From Micromonospora inyonensis (GTDB lineage Bacteria; Actinomycetota; Actinomycetes; Mycobacteriales; Micromonosporaceae): a stretch of DNA of 64,000 nucleotides. The stretch lies in contig NZ_FMHU01000002.1 in NCBI RefSeq assembly GCF_900091415.1, positions 3,162,001 through 3,226,000 of the forward strand, written 5' to 3'. The position numbers and the translations under genes were made by a program. The notes under the pieces are model-generated. The model was not told the DNA's origin and ran no database searches. It worked only from the letters and a program-made list of their open reading frames with translations. The first letter of the stretch is position 1. The number at the start of each line of letters is the position of its first letter. This document shows, piece by piece, positions 35,177-43,530 of the stretch.

Positions 35177-36286
35177 TCATGCCGCACCCCCGGCGGCGTT
35201 CGCGGCGTCGGCGATCCGCTCCAGGTCGGCCTGGGTCAGCGACGGGTGGATCGGCAGGGAGATCACCTCGGCGGCGGCCCGCTCGGTCTCCGGCAGGTCC
35301 CACGGGCCCGGCTGGCCGTCGGCGGTGAGGTACGGCTTGAGACGGTGGATCGGGGTCGGGTAGTAGACCGCGTTGCCGATGCCCAGCTCGGTGAGGCGCT
35401 GCTGGGCGGCGTCCCGGTCACCGCGTACCCGGACGGTGTACTGGTGGTAAACGTGCCGGGCGGCGTCGGCCACCGGCGGGGTGACCATGCCGGTGATCCG
35501 GGAGTCGAGGAACTTGGCGTTCGACCGGCGCTGCTCGGTCCACTCGCCGAGCTGGGTGAGCTGCACCCGGCCGATCGCCGCGGCGACGTCCGTCATCCGC
35601 ATGTTCGCGCCGACGATCTCGTTGGCGTACCGCTGCTCCATGCCCTGGTTGCGCAGGAGCCGCAGGGTACGGGCGAGCACCGGGTCGGCGGTGGTGATCA
35701 TGCCGCCCTCGAGGGAGTGCATGTTCTTGGTCGGGTAGAAGCTGAAGCAGCCGGCGGTGCCGAACGCGCCCACCGGGGTGCCGTTCAGGGCCGCGCCGTG
35801 TGCCTGCGCGGCGTCCTCCACGACGGCTAGGCCGTGCCGCTCGGCGATGGCCATGATCTTGTCCATCGCGGCCGGGTGGCCGTAGAGGTGCACCGGCATG
35901 ATCGCCTTGGTCCGGGGCCCGACGGCGGCCTCCACGGCGGCCGGGTCCAGGCAGAACGAGCCCGGTTCGATGTCGACGAAAACCGGCTCCGCGCCGACCA
36001 GCCGGATCGAGTTGGCGCTGGCGGCGAAGGAGAAGGAGGGGACGATGATCTCGTCACCCGGCCCGAAACCGAGCGCCATCAGCGTGAGCTGGAGCGCGGA
36101 GGTGCCGGAGTTGACGGCCACGCAGTGCCGGCCGGCGACGAGCTCGGCGAATTCCTCCTCGAAGGCGGCGACCTCGGGCCCCTGTACCACCCGGCCGCTG
36201 CGCAGCACCCGGACGGCGGCGTCGATCTCGGCTTCGCCGATCACCGGCCGCGCCGGCGGGATGAATTCGGCGTTCTGCCCATCCAT
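35177..36286 (-). CDS. DegT/DnrJ/EryC1-family PLP-dependent sugar aminotransferase
   Basis: 369 residues from ATG 36286 (MDGQNAEFIPPARP). AGGAGG at 36294-36299 is correctly spaced for this start, not for the ATG at 36292. Hallmarks are the NSGTSALQL PLP-phosphate site, VEDAAQAHGA (Asp to the pyridine nitrogen) and FSFYPTKNMHSLEGG with the Schiff-base Lys. Such enzymes (for example WbpE) aminate the 3-keto sugar made by a Gfo/Idh dehydrogenase, which is encoded downstream. Together with the 2-epimerase this suggests a 3-amino-2,3-dideoxy HexNAc/ManNAc-type residue. The TGA stop lies within the IS110 junction but the protein is complete. Confidence 0.88.
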   Translation of the reverse strand: MDGQNAEFIPPARPVIGEAEIDAAVRVLRSGRVVQGPEVAAFEEEFAELVAGRHCVAVNSGTSALQLTLMALGFGPGDEIIVPSFSFAASANSIRLVGAEPVFVDIEPGSFCLDPAAVEAAVGPRTKAIMPVHLYGHPAAMDKIMAIAERHGLAVVEDAAQAHGAALNGTPVGAFGTAGCFSFYPTKNMHSLEGGMITTADPVLARTLRLLRNQGMEQRYANEIVGANMRMTDVAAAIGRVQLTQLGEWTEQRRSNAKFLDSRITGMVTPPVADAARHVYHQYTVRVRGDRDAAQQRLTELGIGNAVYYPTPIHRLKPYLTADGQPGPWDLPETERAAAEVISLPIHPSLTQADLERIADAANAAGGAA

Positions 36287-36331
36287 GGGCATTCCTCCTG
36301 TCGTGTGGAGCTCGTCCGGCCGCGATGCTAG

Positions 36332-36357
36332 CCGGTTCCGGTGTCTCCGGAACCCGG
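36332..36357 (-). terminator. hairpin between TetR gene and aminotransferase gene
   Basis: GGTTCCGG / CCGGAACC with a 5-nt loop. It may attenuate transcription from the tetR gene into the aminotransferase operon. Confidence 0.4.
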
Positions 36358-36398
36358 TGGTGCGGAATGGGCTGATGAAGCGGACGAGCTGGGGATCG

Positions 36399-37049
36399 TC
36401 ACGGTTGTGCGCTCAGCTGGACGCCCGGCTCGTCCCGGATTGATGGTTGGCATGCTACTCGGAGCGCTGCGGCGACCGTCGCGGCCATCCGGGGCAGGTC
36501 GGCCGGGTCCAGCGGGAGCCGGGCGATGGCCAGCCGCCAGTAGAGCGGACCGACGATGAAGTCGACCACGGAGTCCGGATCCGCACCGGGGGGCAGCTCG
36601 CCGCGCTCCACGGCGCGCCCGATCACCAGGCTGCCGATGGTGCGCTGGTTGAGCCGCAGCGCCTCCTCGAGGGTCTGGGCGATCTGCGGGTTGCGCGCCG
36701 CCTCGGCGAGCAGGTCGGGGATGATCTGGGAGGCGAGCGGGTGCCGCAGCGCCCCTGCCATGATCATGTAAAGCATCTCCAGGTCGCCCTGGAGGGTGCC
36801 GGTGTCCGGTAGCGGCAGGCGCTTGCCGGCCACGGCGGAGACGACCTCCAGCACCAGCTCCAACTTGGAACTCCAGCGCCGGTAGATCGCGGTCTTGCCC
36901 ACCCCCGCCCGCCGGGCGACCGCCTCGATGGACAGCCGGCCGTAGCCGACAGCGGCCAGCTCCTGCATGACGGCCCGCCGGATGGCCGTGGTGATCTCGC
37001 CACGGAGCACCGCCGCTCCCGCCGGAACCCGCCTCTTCTCGGTCGTCAC
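36399..37049 (-). CDS. TetR-family transcriptional regulator
   Basis: 216 residues from the GTG at 37049 (VTTEKRRVPAGAAVLRGEI). The DNA-binding domain follows: MQELAAVGYGRLSIEAVARRAGVGKTAIYRRWSSK, which contains the TetR helix-turn-helix. The C-terminal ligand domain (LASQIIPDLLAEAARNPQIA, SVVDFIVGPLYWRL) matches the TetR_C_11-like type. It is divergent from the polymer exporter genes and may control them and itself. The ligand is unknown. Confidence 0.9.
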   Translation of the reverse strand: MTTEKRRVPAGAAVLRGEITTAIRRAVMQELAAVGYGRLSIEAVARRAGVGKTAIYRRWSSKLELVLEVVSAVAGKRLPLPDTGTLQGDLEMLYMIMAGALRHPLASQIIPDLLAEAARNPQIAQTLEEALRLNQRTIGSLVIGRAVERGELPPGADPDSVVDFIVGPLYWRLAIARLPLDPADLPRMAATVAAALRVACQPSIRDEPGVQLSAQP

Positions 37050-37218
37050 GTGGAACAATGTAGCGCAGGGACGGTACGGTTGCGTCCCGACGTGTTTTCC
37101 ACTACGGTCCACGCAGCGATGAGGCTCGACGTGCCCGCCGCGGACGGTTCGGGCCGGCGACGTGCCGGAGGCTCGCCTCGCGCATCCCGTAAACCCTGGA
37201 AGATCGGAGCGCCTACCC
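37050..37218. promoter_or_regulatory. divergent regulator/exporter intergenic region
   Basis: The 169-bp gap should hold the TetR operator and the exporter promoter. The central TTGCGTCCCGACGTGTTTTCC region is the least GC-rich part. No perfect TetR-type palindrome was identified. Confidence 0.3.
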
Positions 37219-38115
37219 ATGGCCAACACGGCGGTGGCTGACGCCGACTCAGGACTGACCCGGGCGCAACTGGCCGCCCGGTACGGTCTGACGGTCGCCG
37301 GCGAACGGCCCACCCTGGCCGGGTACACCCGGCAGTTGTGGTCCTACCGGCACTTCATCGCGGCGTACGCGAACGCGAAGCTGATCGCCACCTTCGCCAC
37401 CGCCCGGCTCGGGCGGGTCTGGCAGGTTCTGACCCCGCTGACCAACGCGGCGATCTACTTCCTCATCTTCGGGGTTATCCTCAACACCAGGGCCGGGGTC
37501 GACAACTTCATCGCCTACCTCTGCGTGGGTCTGTTCGTCTTCAACTTCACCCAGTCGGTGGTGCTCAACGGCACCCAGTCGATCAGCGGCAACCTCGGCC
37601 TGATCCGGGCGCTGCACTTCCCCCGGGCCAGCCTGCCGATCGCGGTGACGCTGACCCAGTTCCAGAACCTGCTCACCGCCATGCTCGTGCTCGTCGCGAT
37701 CGTGCTGGTCACCGGGGAGCCGTTGACCCTGGAGTGGCTGCTGGTGCTGCCGGCGCTGCTGCTCCAGTCGGTGTTCAACGTCGGCACGGCGCTGGGCATG
37801 GCCCGGCTCGGCTCGAAGATGACCGACCTCAAGCAGCTCATGCCGTTCGTGATGCGGACCTGGATGTACGCCTCCGGCGTGCTCTACAGCGTGCAGAACT
37901 TCGCCAAGCACCTGCCCGGCTGGGCGCAGCTGCTGGTCGAGCTGAACCCGCTGCTGATCTACATCGAGCTGGTCCGGCACGCCCTGATGGAGGACGTCCC
38001 GCTGACATCCTCGGCGGCCCAGCTCTGGCTGGTCGGCACCGCGTGGGCGCTGGTCGCCTTCGTCGGCGGATACGTCTACTTCTGGCGCGGCGAGAAGGAA
38101 TACGGTCGTGGCTGA
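37219..38115 (+). CDS. ABC-2 type polysaccharide exporter permease (TagG-like)
   Basis: 298 residues with ATG 37219 (MANTAVADADSG). After an N-terminal amphipathic segment (YTRQLWSYRHFIAAYANAKL) come six predicted membrane helices (VLTPLTNAAIYFLIFGVIL, NFIAYLCVGLFVFNFT, AMLVLVAIVLVTG, LWLVGTAWALVAFVGGYVYF). The C-terminal LLVELNPLLIYIELVRHALM is the usual ABC2_membrane signature before the last helix. It exports undecaprenyl-linked teichoic acid or O-polysaccharide-like chains with the ATPase encoded next, whose gene overlaps by eight bases. Confidence 0.88.
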   Translation: MANTAVADADSGLTRAQLAARYGLTVAGERPTLAGYTRQLWSYRHFIAAYANAKLIATFATARLGRVWQVLTPLTNAAIYFLIFGVILNTRAGVDNFIAYLCVGLFVFNFTQSVVLNGTQSISGNLGLIRALHFPRASLPIAVTLTQFQNLLTAMLVLVAIVLVTGEPLTLEWLLVLPALLLQSVFNVGTALGMARLGSKMTDLKQLMPFVMRTWMYASGVLYSVQNFAKHLPGWAQLLVELNPLLIYIELVRHALMEDVPLTSSAAQLWLVGTAWALVAFVGGYVYFWRGEKEYGRG

Positions 38116-38917
38116 GTCCAACCAGGTCTCCCCCGGCGTCACCACGGTCGCCGACCAGCGCGTCCCCACCGTCATCGCGGACGACGTGCACCTGGTCTAC
38201 CGGGTCTACGGCGCCGGCACCCCCGGCAGCGGCTCGCCGGTGGCCGCGCTCAAGCGGATCGTCACCCGCACCAACGCGCCGAACGTCCGCGAGGTGCACG
38301 CGGTCAAGGGGGTCAGCTTCACCGCCTACCGGGGTGAGGCGATCGGACTGATCGGCAGCAACGGCTCCGGCAAGTCGACGCTGCTGCGGGCCATCGCCGG
38401 CCTGATGCCGACGAACAAGGGCGCGATCTACACCCAGGGGCAGCCCTCGCTGCTCGGCGTCAACGCCGCCCTGCTCAACGACCTCTCCGGCGAGAAGAAC
38501 GTGGCGCTCGGCTGCCTGGCCATGGGCATGACCCCGGCACAGGTCCGTCGACTGACCCCGCAGATCATCGAGTTCTCCGGGATCAACGAGCGCGGCGACT
38601 TCGGCTCCCTGCCGATGCGGACCTACTCCTCCGGCATGGCGGCCCGGCTGCGGTTCTCCATCGCCGCCGCGAAGAAGCACGACGTGCTGCTCATCGACGA
38701 GGCTCTGGCCACCGGTGACGCCCGGTTCCGCCGGCGCAGTGAGCAGCGGGTCCGGGAGCTGCGCGCCGAGGCGGGCACGGTCTTCCTGGTCAGCCACGCC
38801 ATCGGCACCATCCGCGACACCTGCGAGCGGTCGATCTGGCTGGAGTCCGGCCTGATCCGGATGGACGGGCCGACCGACCAGGTCATCGCGGCGTACAACG
38901 AGTTCATGAAGAAGTAG
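38108..38917 (+). CDS. ABC exporter ATPase (TagH/RfbE-like)
   Basis: 269 residues from the GTG at 38108, inside the permease 3' end. Walker A is IGSNGSGKSTLL, the signature is TYSSGMAARLRFSI and Walker B is HDVLLIDEALATGD, followed by the switch His in FLVSHAIG. An N-terminal extension of about 55 residues precedes the cassette, as in polysaccharide-export ATPases. There is no C-terminal carbohydrate-binding domain, so export is probably of the TagGH/unmodified-chain type. A strong hairpin follows. Confidence 0.92.
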   Translation: MAESNQVSPGVTTVADQRVPTVIADDVHLVYRVYGAGTPGSGSPVAALKRIVTRTNAPNVREVHAVKGVSFTAYRGEAIGLIGSNGSGKSTLLRAIAGLMPTNKGAIYTQGQPSLLGVNAALLNDLSGEKNVALGCLAMGMTPAQVRRLTPQIIEFSGINERGDFGSLPMRTYSSGMAARLRFSIAAAKKHDVLLIDEALATGDARFRRRSEQRVRELRAEAGTVFLVSHAIGTIRDTCERSIWLESGLIRMDGPTDQVIAAYNEFMKK

Positions 38918-38926
38918 CGTGCGACG

Positions 38927-38958
38927 GCCTGCCCCCCGGTGAACACCGGGGGGCAGGC
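38927..38958 (+). terminator. strong hairpin terminator after the exporter genes
   Basis: GCCTGCCCCCCGGTG pairs with CACCGGGGGGCAGGC (15-bp perfect stem, minimal loop) ten bases after the ATPase stop. Confidence 0.75.
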
Positions 38959-39045
38959 GCGTGCGACGGCGGAGCTAAGGTCGTACCGCGTGCCCGCCCG
39001 AGGAGTCGGGCACGGACGACGGCACGTGGATCAGTGAGGATCACG

Positions 39046-40545
39046 ATGACGCAGGACCACCCCGACGGAGCCGGCACCGGTACGGAGGCCGCCCCGGCTC
39101 CGTGGCGCCCCTCGCGGACGGTGGCGGTGGTACTGGCCGGCGGAACGGGTTCCCGGGTCGGGCTGGGCATCCCGAAGCAGCTGGTCAAGATCGCCGGTAA
39201 GCCGATCATCGAACACACCATCGCGGTCTTCGAGGCGGCCCCCGAGATCGACGACATCCTCGTGCTGATGGCCCCCGGCTACGTCGACGACGCCCGGGGC
39301 ATCGTCGAGGCGGCCGGCTTCCGCAAGGTCCGCCAGGTCCTCCCCGGCGGCGGGACGCGCAGCGACACCACCCGCCTGGCGCTGGACGCGATCGGCCCGG
39401 ACGACTGCAACATCCTCTTCCACGACGCGGTCCGCCCCCTGCTCAGCGGGCGGATCGTCCGGGAGTGCGTGAACGCGCTCTGGACGTACCAGGCGGTGGA
39501 CGTCGCGATCCCCTCGGCGGACACCATCGTCGAGGTCGGCGACGACGACTGCATCACCGGCATCCCGGTGCGCGCCCGGCTGCGGCGCGGGCAGACCCCG
39601 CAGGCGTTCCGCTCCGGCACCATCCGCGAGGCGTACCGGCGGGCCGCCGACGACCCGCACTTCGCCGCCACCGACGACTGCGGCGTGGTGCTGCGCTACC
39701 TCCCCGAGGTGCCGATCAAGGTGATCGACGGCGCGGACGAGAACATCAAGGTCACCCACCCGGTCGACGTGCACCTGGTGGACAAGCTCTTCCAGCTCGC
39801 CGCGGCGCGGGCCCCCCGTCCGGTGGACGAGCAGCGGTACACCGAGGAGCTGACCGGCCGGACGATGGTGATCTTCGGCGGCAGCTACGGCATCGGCCAC
39901 GAGCTGGCCGAGCTGGCCCGCCGCTACGGCGCGCAGGTCTTCCCGGTCAGCCGCTCCGCCACCGGCACCCATGTCGAACGGGACACCGACGTGCAGGCCG
40001 CGCTGCGCACCGCGTTCGAGGCCACCGGCCGGATCGACCACGTGGTGGTGACCGCCGGGATCCTGGAGAAGGGCGCCCTGGCCGAGATGGACGAGGCGAC
40101 CATCGACCGGCTCCTCCGGGTGAACTTCGTCGGGCCGGTGACCGTCGCCCGGCACGCGCTGCCGTACCTGCGCCAGACCCGGGGGCAGTTGCTGCTCTAC
40201 ACCTCCAGCTCGTACACCCGGGGCCGGGCCCGGTACGCGCTCTACTCGGCGACCAAGGCGGCGCTGGTCAACCTCACCCAGGCCCTCGCCGACGAGTGGG
40301 CCGAGTTCGGCGTCCGGGTGAACTGCGTCAACCCGGAGCGCACCGCCACCCCGATGCGCACCCGCGCGTTCGGCGCGGAGCCGGAAGGCACCCTGCTCGC
40401 CGCGGCGACGGTGGCCCGGGCCTCGCTGGACGTGCTCCTGTCCGACCTCACCGGCCAGGTGATCGACGTCCGCCGCTCGGCCGACGAACCGGTGGTGCCG
40501 GCCCAAGCCGGGCCGGCTCCCGCCGCCGCGCCGTCGGGTCGCTGA
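39046..40545 (+). CDS. fused ribitol-phosphate cytidylyltransferase and SDR reductase (CDP-ribitol synthase)
   Basis: 499 residues from ATG 39046, with GAGGA five bases upstream. Residues about 30-260 are an IspD/TarI-like cytidylyltransferase: VVLAGGTGSRVGLGIPKQ, LFHDAVRP and RRGQTPQAF. Residues about 275-475 are a short-chain dehydrogenase: VIFGGSYGIGHELAEL for cofactor, TSSSYTRGRARYALYSATKAA with the Ser-Tyr-Lys catalytic set. The same fusion in Haemophilus Bcs1/Acs1 reduces ribulose 5-phosphate and makes CDP-ribitol. This implies a polyol-phosphate (ribitol) wall polymer, consistent with the adjacent CDP-polyol transferase and TagGH exporter. Confidence 0.85.
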   Translation: MTQDHPDGAGTGTEAAPAPWRPSRTVAVVLAGGTGSRVGLGIPKQLVKIAGKPIIEHTIAVFEAAPEIDDILVLMAPGYVDDARGIVEAAGFRKVRQVLPGGGTRSDTTRLALDAIGPDDCNILFHDAVRPLLSGRIVRECVNALWTYQAVDVAIPSADTIVEVGDDDCITGIPVRARLRRGQTPQAFRSGTIREAYRRAADDPHFAATDDCGVVLRYLPEVPIKVIDGADENIKVTHPVDVHLVDKLFQLAAARAPRPVDEQRYTEELTGRTMVIFGGSYGIGHELAELARRYGAQVFPVSRSATGTHVERDTDVQAALRTAFEATGRIDHVVVTAGILEKGALAEMDEATIDRLLRVNFVGPVTVARHALPYLRQTRGQLLLYTSSSYTRGRARYALYSATKAALVNLTQALADEWAEFGVRVNCVNPERTATPMRTRAFGAEPEGTLLAAATVARASLDVLLSDLTGQVIDVRRSADEPVVPAQAGPAPAAAPSGR

Positions 40546-40590
40546 ACCCGCGCCCCCACTTCCCACGCCACAGGCAGGAGAGTCAGCGAG

Positions 40591-42327
40591 ATGCGTGGCA
40601 CCCTGGTCCGGAAACTGCTCGCCCGGTGTCTCACCGTGGGCCTGGCGGTCCTGGCCTTCCTCCTGATCGCGCTCACCGGGGCGACCCTGCCCGGACTGCT
40701 GCTCGCGGTCGCCGCGCTCGCCGCCGGGGTGTGGGAGCGGCGGGTCCGTCCGGGCGCGGACGTCGCGGGCGAGTCGGTCCTGGTCGCCGCCGGCATCCTG
40801 ATCGGGTACGCCCGCCGCCTCGACGCCGGCTTCGACCCCGCCCTGGTGGCCACCGCGCTGGTGGTGCTGGCGCTGGTGCTGCTCGACGGGCCGCTGCGGG
40901 AGGCCGGTGGCCTGGAGATCCGCACCGCCAACCTGCCGGTACGCCACGGGCTGACCACCGCCCACGTCGGCACGGCGATCCCGGTGCTGCTCGGCGCGGT
41001 CGCCTTCGGCGCGCTGCTCGCCCTGCCCACCTGGTACGCCCTGCTGGTCAGCCTGCTCGTCGGCGGCCTCGCCGGGGTGGTCGGGCTGCGTCTGGCCCGG
41101 CGGCGGTTCCGCCCGTCGACGGCGGCCAGCCCGGTGGCCCGCGCACTGGCCCGGCACCAGCCGGAGTTCCTGCTCTACTTCTCCGCCCCGCCCGGCTCGG
41201 AGTACCAGGTCACCATGTGGCTGCCGTACCTGGAGCGGATCGGCCGGCCGTTCCTGGTGCTGCTGCGCGAGCCGGAGTTCCTGGCCCCGATCGCGGCGGC
41301 GACCCGCGCGCCGGTGGTGTACTGCCCGACGCTGAAGGCGATCGACGAGGCGCTGGTGCCCAGCCTGCGGGTGGCGTTCTACGTCAACCACGGCGCGAAG
41401 AACGCCCACTGCATCCGCTTCACCCAGCTCACCCACATCCAGATCCACCACGGCGACAGCGACAAGGCCCCGAGCGCCAACCCGGTCTCGGCGATCTTCG
41501 ACCGGAACTTCGTGGCCGGGCAGGCGGCGATCGAGCGGTACGCCCGCGCCGGGGTGCAGATCCCGGCGGAGAAGTTCGTCGTCGTCGGCCGTCCCCAGGT
41601 GGAGGCGATCGGGGTACGCCAGCCGCCGGTGCCGATGCCGGCCCAGCCGACCGTGCTCTACACGCCCACCTGGACCGGGCACCACGCGGACGCCGACTAC
41701 TGCTCGCTGTCGGTGGCCGAGGCGCTGGTCGGGCGGCTGCTGGCCCGGGGCGCGACGGTGATCCTGCGGGCCCACCCGTACACCGCGCAGAACCCAAAGT
41801 CGGCCCGGCAGCTCGCCCGGGTGGAGGAGGTGCTCGCGGCGGACCGCTCCCGCACCGGCCGGCAGCACGTCTGGGGCACCGAAGCCAGTCGGGCGATGAG
41901 TCTGGTCGACTGCGTGAACCGCTCCGACGCGCTGATCTCCGACGTCTCCGGGGTCATCTCCGACTACCTCTACTCGGGCAAGCCGTACGCGGTGACCGAC
42001 ATGGGCGCCGACGGCGACGCGTTCACCGAGCGCTTCCCGCTGGCCCGCTCCGGCTACGTGCTGCGCCGGGACCTGGCCGACGTCGACGACGTCCTGGAGC
42101 GGCTGCTCGGCACCGACCCGCTGGCCGAGGCCCGCTGGGCGATGCGCACCCACTACCTGGGCGACTTCCCGGTCGAGTCGTACGCCGAGGGGTTCCTGTC
42201 CGCCGCCCGGGCGCACCTCACGCCTTCAGGTGGTAGGAGGGGCCCCCTGTTACCGCATTTTGAGGAGCAGGGGTCCCCTCCTACCACAGCGGCGGCTGTT
42301 CCCCGCGCAAGGGCTCAGGCGGAGTAG
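40591..42327 (+). CDS. CDP-glycerol/CDP-ribitol polyol-phosphotransferase (TagB/TagF/TarL family) with N-terminal membrane segments
   Basis: 578 residues. The N-terminal 170 residues contain several hydrophobic helices (VGLAVLAFLLIALTGATLP, LLVSLLVGGLAGVVGL). Then comes a GT-B glycerophosphotransferase domain with FYVNHGAKNAHCIR, HIQIHHGDSDKAPS, VLYTPTWTGHHAD, VILRAHPYT and CVNRSDALISDVSGVISDYLYSGKP, all typical of the family. It would polymerise polyol phosphate at the membrane. The last 34 residues (from PSGGRRGPLLP) are encoded by an inserted palindromic repeat and beyond, so the native C-terminus was probably near 42225. The stop overlaps the convergent peptidase gene by 13 bp. Confidence 0.87.
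   Translation: MRGTLVRKLLARCLTVGLAVLAFLLIALTGATLPGLLLAVAALAAGVWERRVRPGADVAGESVLVAAGILIGYARRLDAGFDPALVATALVVLALVLLDGPLREAGGLEIRTANLPVRHGLTTAHVGTAIPVLLGAVAFGALLALPTWYALLVSLLVGGLAGVVGLRLARRRFRPSTAASPVARALARHQPEFLLYFSAPPGSEYQVTMWLPYLERIGRPFLVLLREPEFLAPIAAATRAPVVYCPTLKAIDEALVPSLRVAFYVNHGAKNAHCIRFTQLTHIQIHHGDSDKAPSANPVSAIFDRNFVAGQAAIERYARAGVQIPAEKFVVVGRPQVEAIGVRQPPVPMPAQPTVLYTPTWTGHHADADYCSLSVAEALVGRLLARGATVILRAHPYTAQNPKSARQLARVEEVLAADRSRTGRQHVWGTEASRAMSLVDCVNRSDALISDVSGVISDYLYSGKPYAVTDMGADGDAFTERFPLARSGYVLRRDLADVDDVLERLLGTDPLAEARWAMRTHYLGDFPVESYAEGFLSAARAHLTPSGGRRGPLLPHFEEQGSPPTTAAAVPRARAQAE
42229..42287. repeat. dispersed palindromic element, copy 1 (inside the polyol-phosphotransferase 3' end)
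   Basis: GTGGTAGGAGGGGCCCC and GGGGTCCCCTCCTACCAC form a near-perfect hairpin around TGTTACCGCATTTTGAGGAG. A close relative lies at 61898-61956. It is read through as codons here and may also act as a terminator for the convergent genes. Confidence 0.75.
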
Positions 42328-43172
42328 CCGCGGGTGGCGGCCCAGTGCGCCAGGCTGATGCTGGTCATCCAGTACGAGCCGGCGGCGGCGTTCGCCGGGT
42401 CCGCGATCTTGACAGTACGACCGTTGTCCCGGTAACCGACCACCGTCAGGTAGTGCCCGCCGGGGTAGGAATGCCATCCCCCCGCCACGTCGGTGGCGGA
42501 ACCGGCGATGTTCACCACGACGGCGTACCCGCTGCCGACGGCCCGCACCACGTCGGCCTGGAGCCGGTCCATCTGGGCCGGGGTGGCCGCGCCACCAGGG
42601 ATCGTCCGGGTCCGGTAGACGTCCCGGCCGACGAGGTCGTTGAGGACCCGGGTGGTGTCCTCGGCGGAGTTGGTGCCGGCCTCGGTGGTGTGCAGCCGCC
42701 GGGCGAGGTCGTCCTGGCTGCGAACGACGTCCCGGGCGGTGAGCGCGATCCGGGTGGCGGCCGGACCGCAGTAGTAGAAGGTGGTCTGCTCCTGGTACTG
42801 GATGTCGAGCACCTTCGACGCGGGCGGCTTCGGCGGGGTGGGGCTGGTCGTCAGGTCCGGGTCCGGCGAGCGGGTGGCGGCGGGCGAGGCGGAGCGGGTG
42901 GCCGGAGTCGCCGCGGCGGCCGGTGGGGTGGTGGCGACGGCGGACGGGTTGGCCGGGGACGCACTGGCGCGGTCGCGGTGCCGGGAGGCGGCGGTCGACC
43001 GGTCCGGCTCGGCCGCCGTGGCCACGGTGTCGTCCCGGCGTACCGGTGTGTCGGTGTCGACGAGCAGGACGCCGGCGGTGGACGCCACCACCAGCACCGC
43101 CGCCGAGGCGGTCACCTGGTAGGACCGGCGGGTTCGGAACAGGGTGAACGGTCGCGGGACCGGGTACTTCAC
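42315..43172 (-). CDS. membrane-anchored or secreted C39-like peptidase domain protein
   Basis: 285 residues from the GTG at 43172, with GGAGGA just upstream. A basic N-terminus precedes one membrane segment (ASAAVLVVASTAGVLLV). A long Ala/Thr/Pro-rich spacer (about residues 40-125) follows. The C-terminal papain-like domain starts VLDIQYQEQTTFYYCGPAA with the catalytic Cys, then GGHYLTVVGY with the catalytic His and KIADPANA with the Asp. The C39-like family includes cysteine peptidases of the cell surface. Its leader carries a probable c-di-AMP riboswitch, which in actinomycetes usually controls cell-wall remodelling enzymes. Confidence 0.8.
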   Translation of the reverse strand: MKYPVPRPFTLFRTRRSYQVTASAAVLVVASTAGVLLVDTDTPVRRDDTVATAAEPDRSTAASRHRDRASASPANPSAVATTPPAAAATPATRSASPAATRSPDPDLTTSPTPPKPPASKVLDIQYQEQTTFYYCGPAATRIALTARDVVRSQDDLARRLHTTEAGTNSAEDTTRVLNDLVGRDVYRTRTIPGGAATPAQMDRLQADVVRAVGSGYAVVVNIAGSATDVAGGWHSYPGGHYLTVVGYRDNGRTVKIADPANAAAGSYWMTSISLAHWAATRGYSA

Positions 43173-43377
43173 GGATTCCTCCACGGAAGGCAGGGGTGGA
43201 GAGCGGCGCACCTCATCGGCGCGCGGACGGACCGCACGCGGGATCGACGGGTCGCGGAGGGTGCCCGCTCGGACAGCGCCTGAGGACGGACGCCGGAGTC
43301 AGTGCCGGCGACGCGGACGGCCGGCCGGCGGCACCTGGGCACCGTGGAGGAACCGGGAAACGGGGGTGTACAGCACG

Positions 43378-43530
43378 GACTACTCCTTCCGATACCGCCT
43401 ACCGGGTTAGCTGACGGATTCGGGCGGGAAGATCGCCCTACCGCGGGTCGGCCCCGCGGATTCACCCCGGACGTACGTGGGTCCCCGGCTCGTCGAGCAC
43501 GATTAAGCGGGCCGGCACGGTGTCGCCCTT
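43378..43530 (-). promoter_or_regulatory. probable c-di-AMP riboswitch (ydaO/yuaA type)
   Basis: On the minus strand the leader contains the conserved blocks in order: GCTTAATCGTGCTCGACGAG, CCGGGGACCCACGT, GGGGTGAATCCG, then CCGAATCCGTCAGCTAACC, CGGTAGGCGG and ATCGGAAGGAG. These match the actinobacterial ydaO aptamer. It lies about 200 bases upstream of the peptidase start. ydaO aptamers normally turn genes off when c-di-AMP is high, typically wall hydrolases and osmolyte transport. Confidence 0.8.

Larger units (their letters stand above)
33682..35180 (+). mobile_element. IS110-family insertion sequence, copy 2
   Basis: About 1,499 bp, same as the copy at 6097, with CTCAT at 33677-33681 and 35176-35180. 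It is inserted between the aminotransferase and dehydrogenase genes, opposite to their transcription. The aminotransferase stop codon lies exactly in the junction. The target core (CTCATGCCG) matches that of copy 1. Confidence 0.85.

Noticed and set aside
39031..42216. Minus-strand open frame of more than 1,000 codons opposite the CDP-ribitol synthase and polyol-phosphotransferase genes
   Set aside because: It mirrors two well-recognised plus-strand genes and is Arg/Gly/Pro/His-rich without motifs, typical of antisense frames in high-GC DNA.
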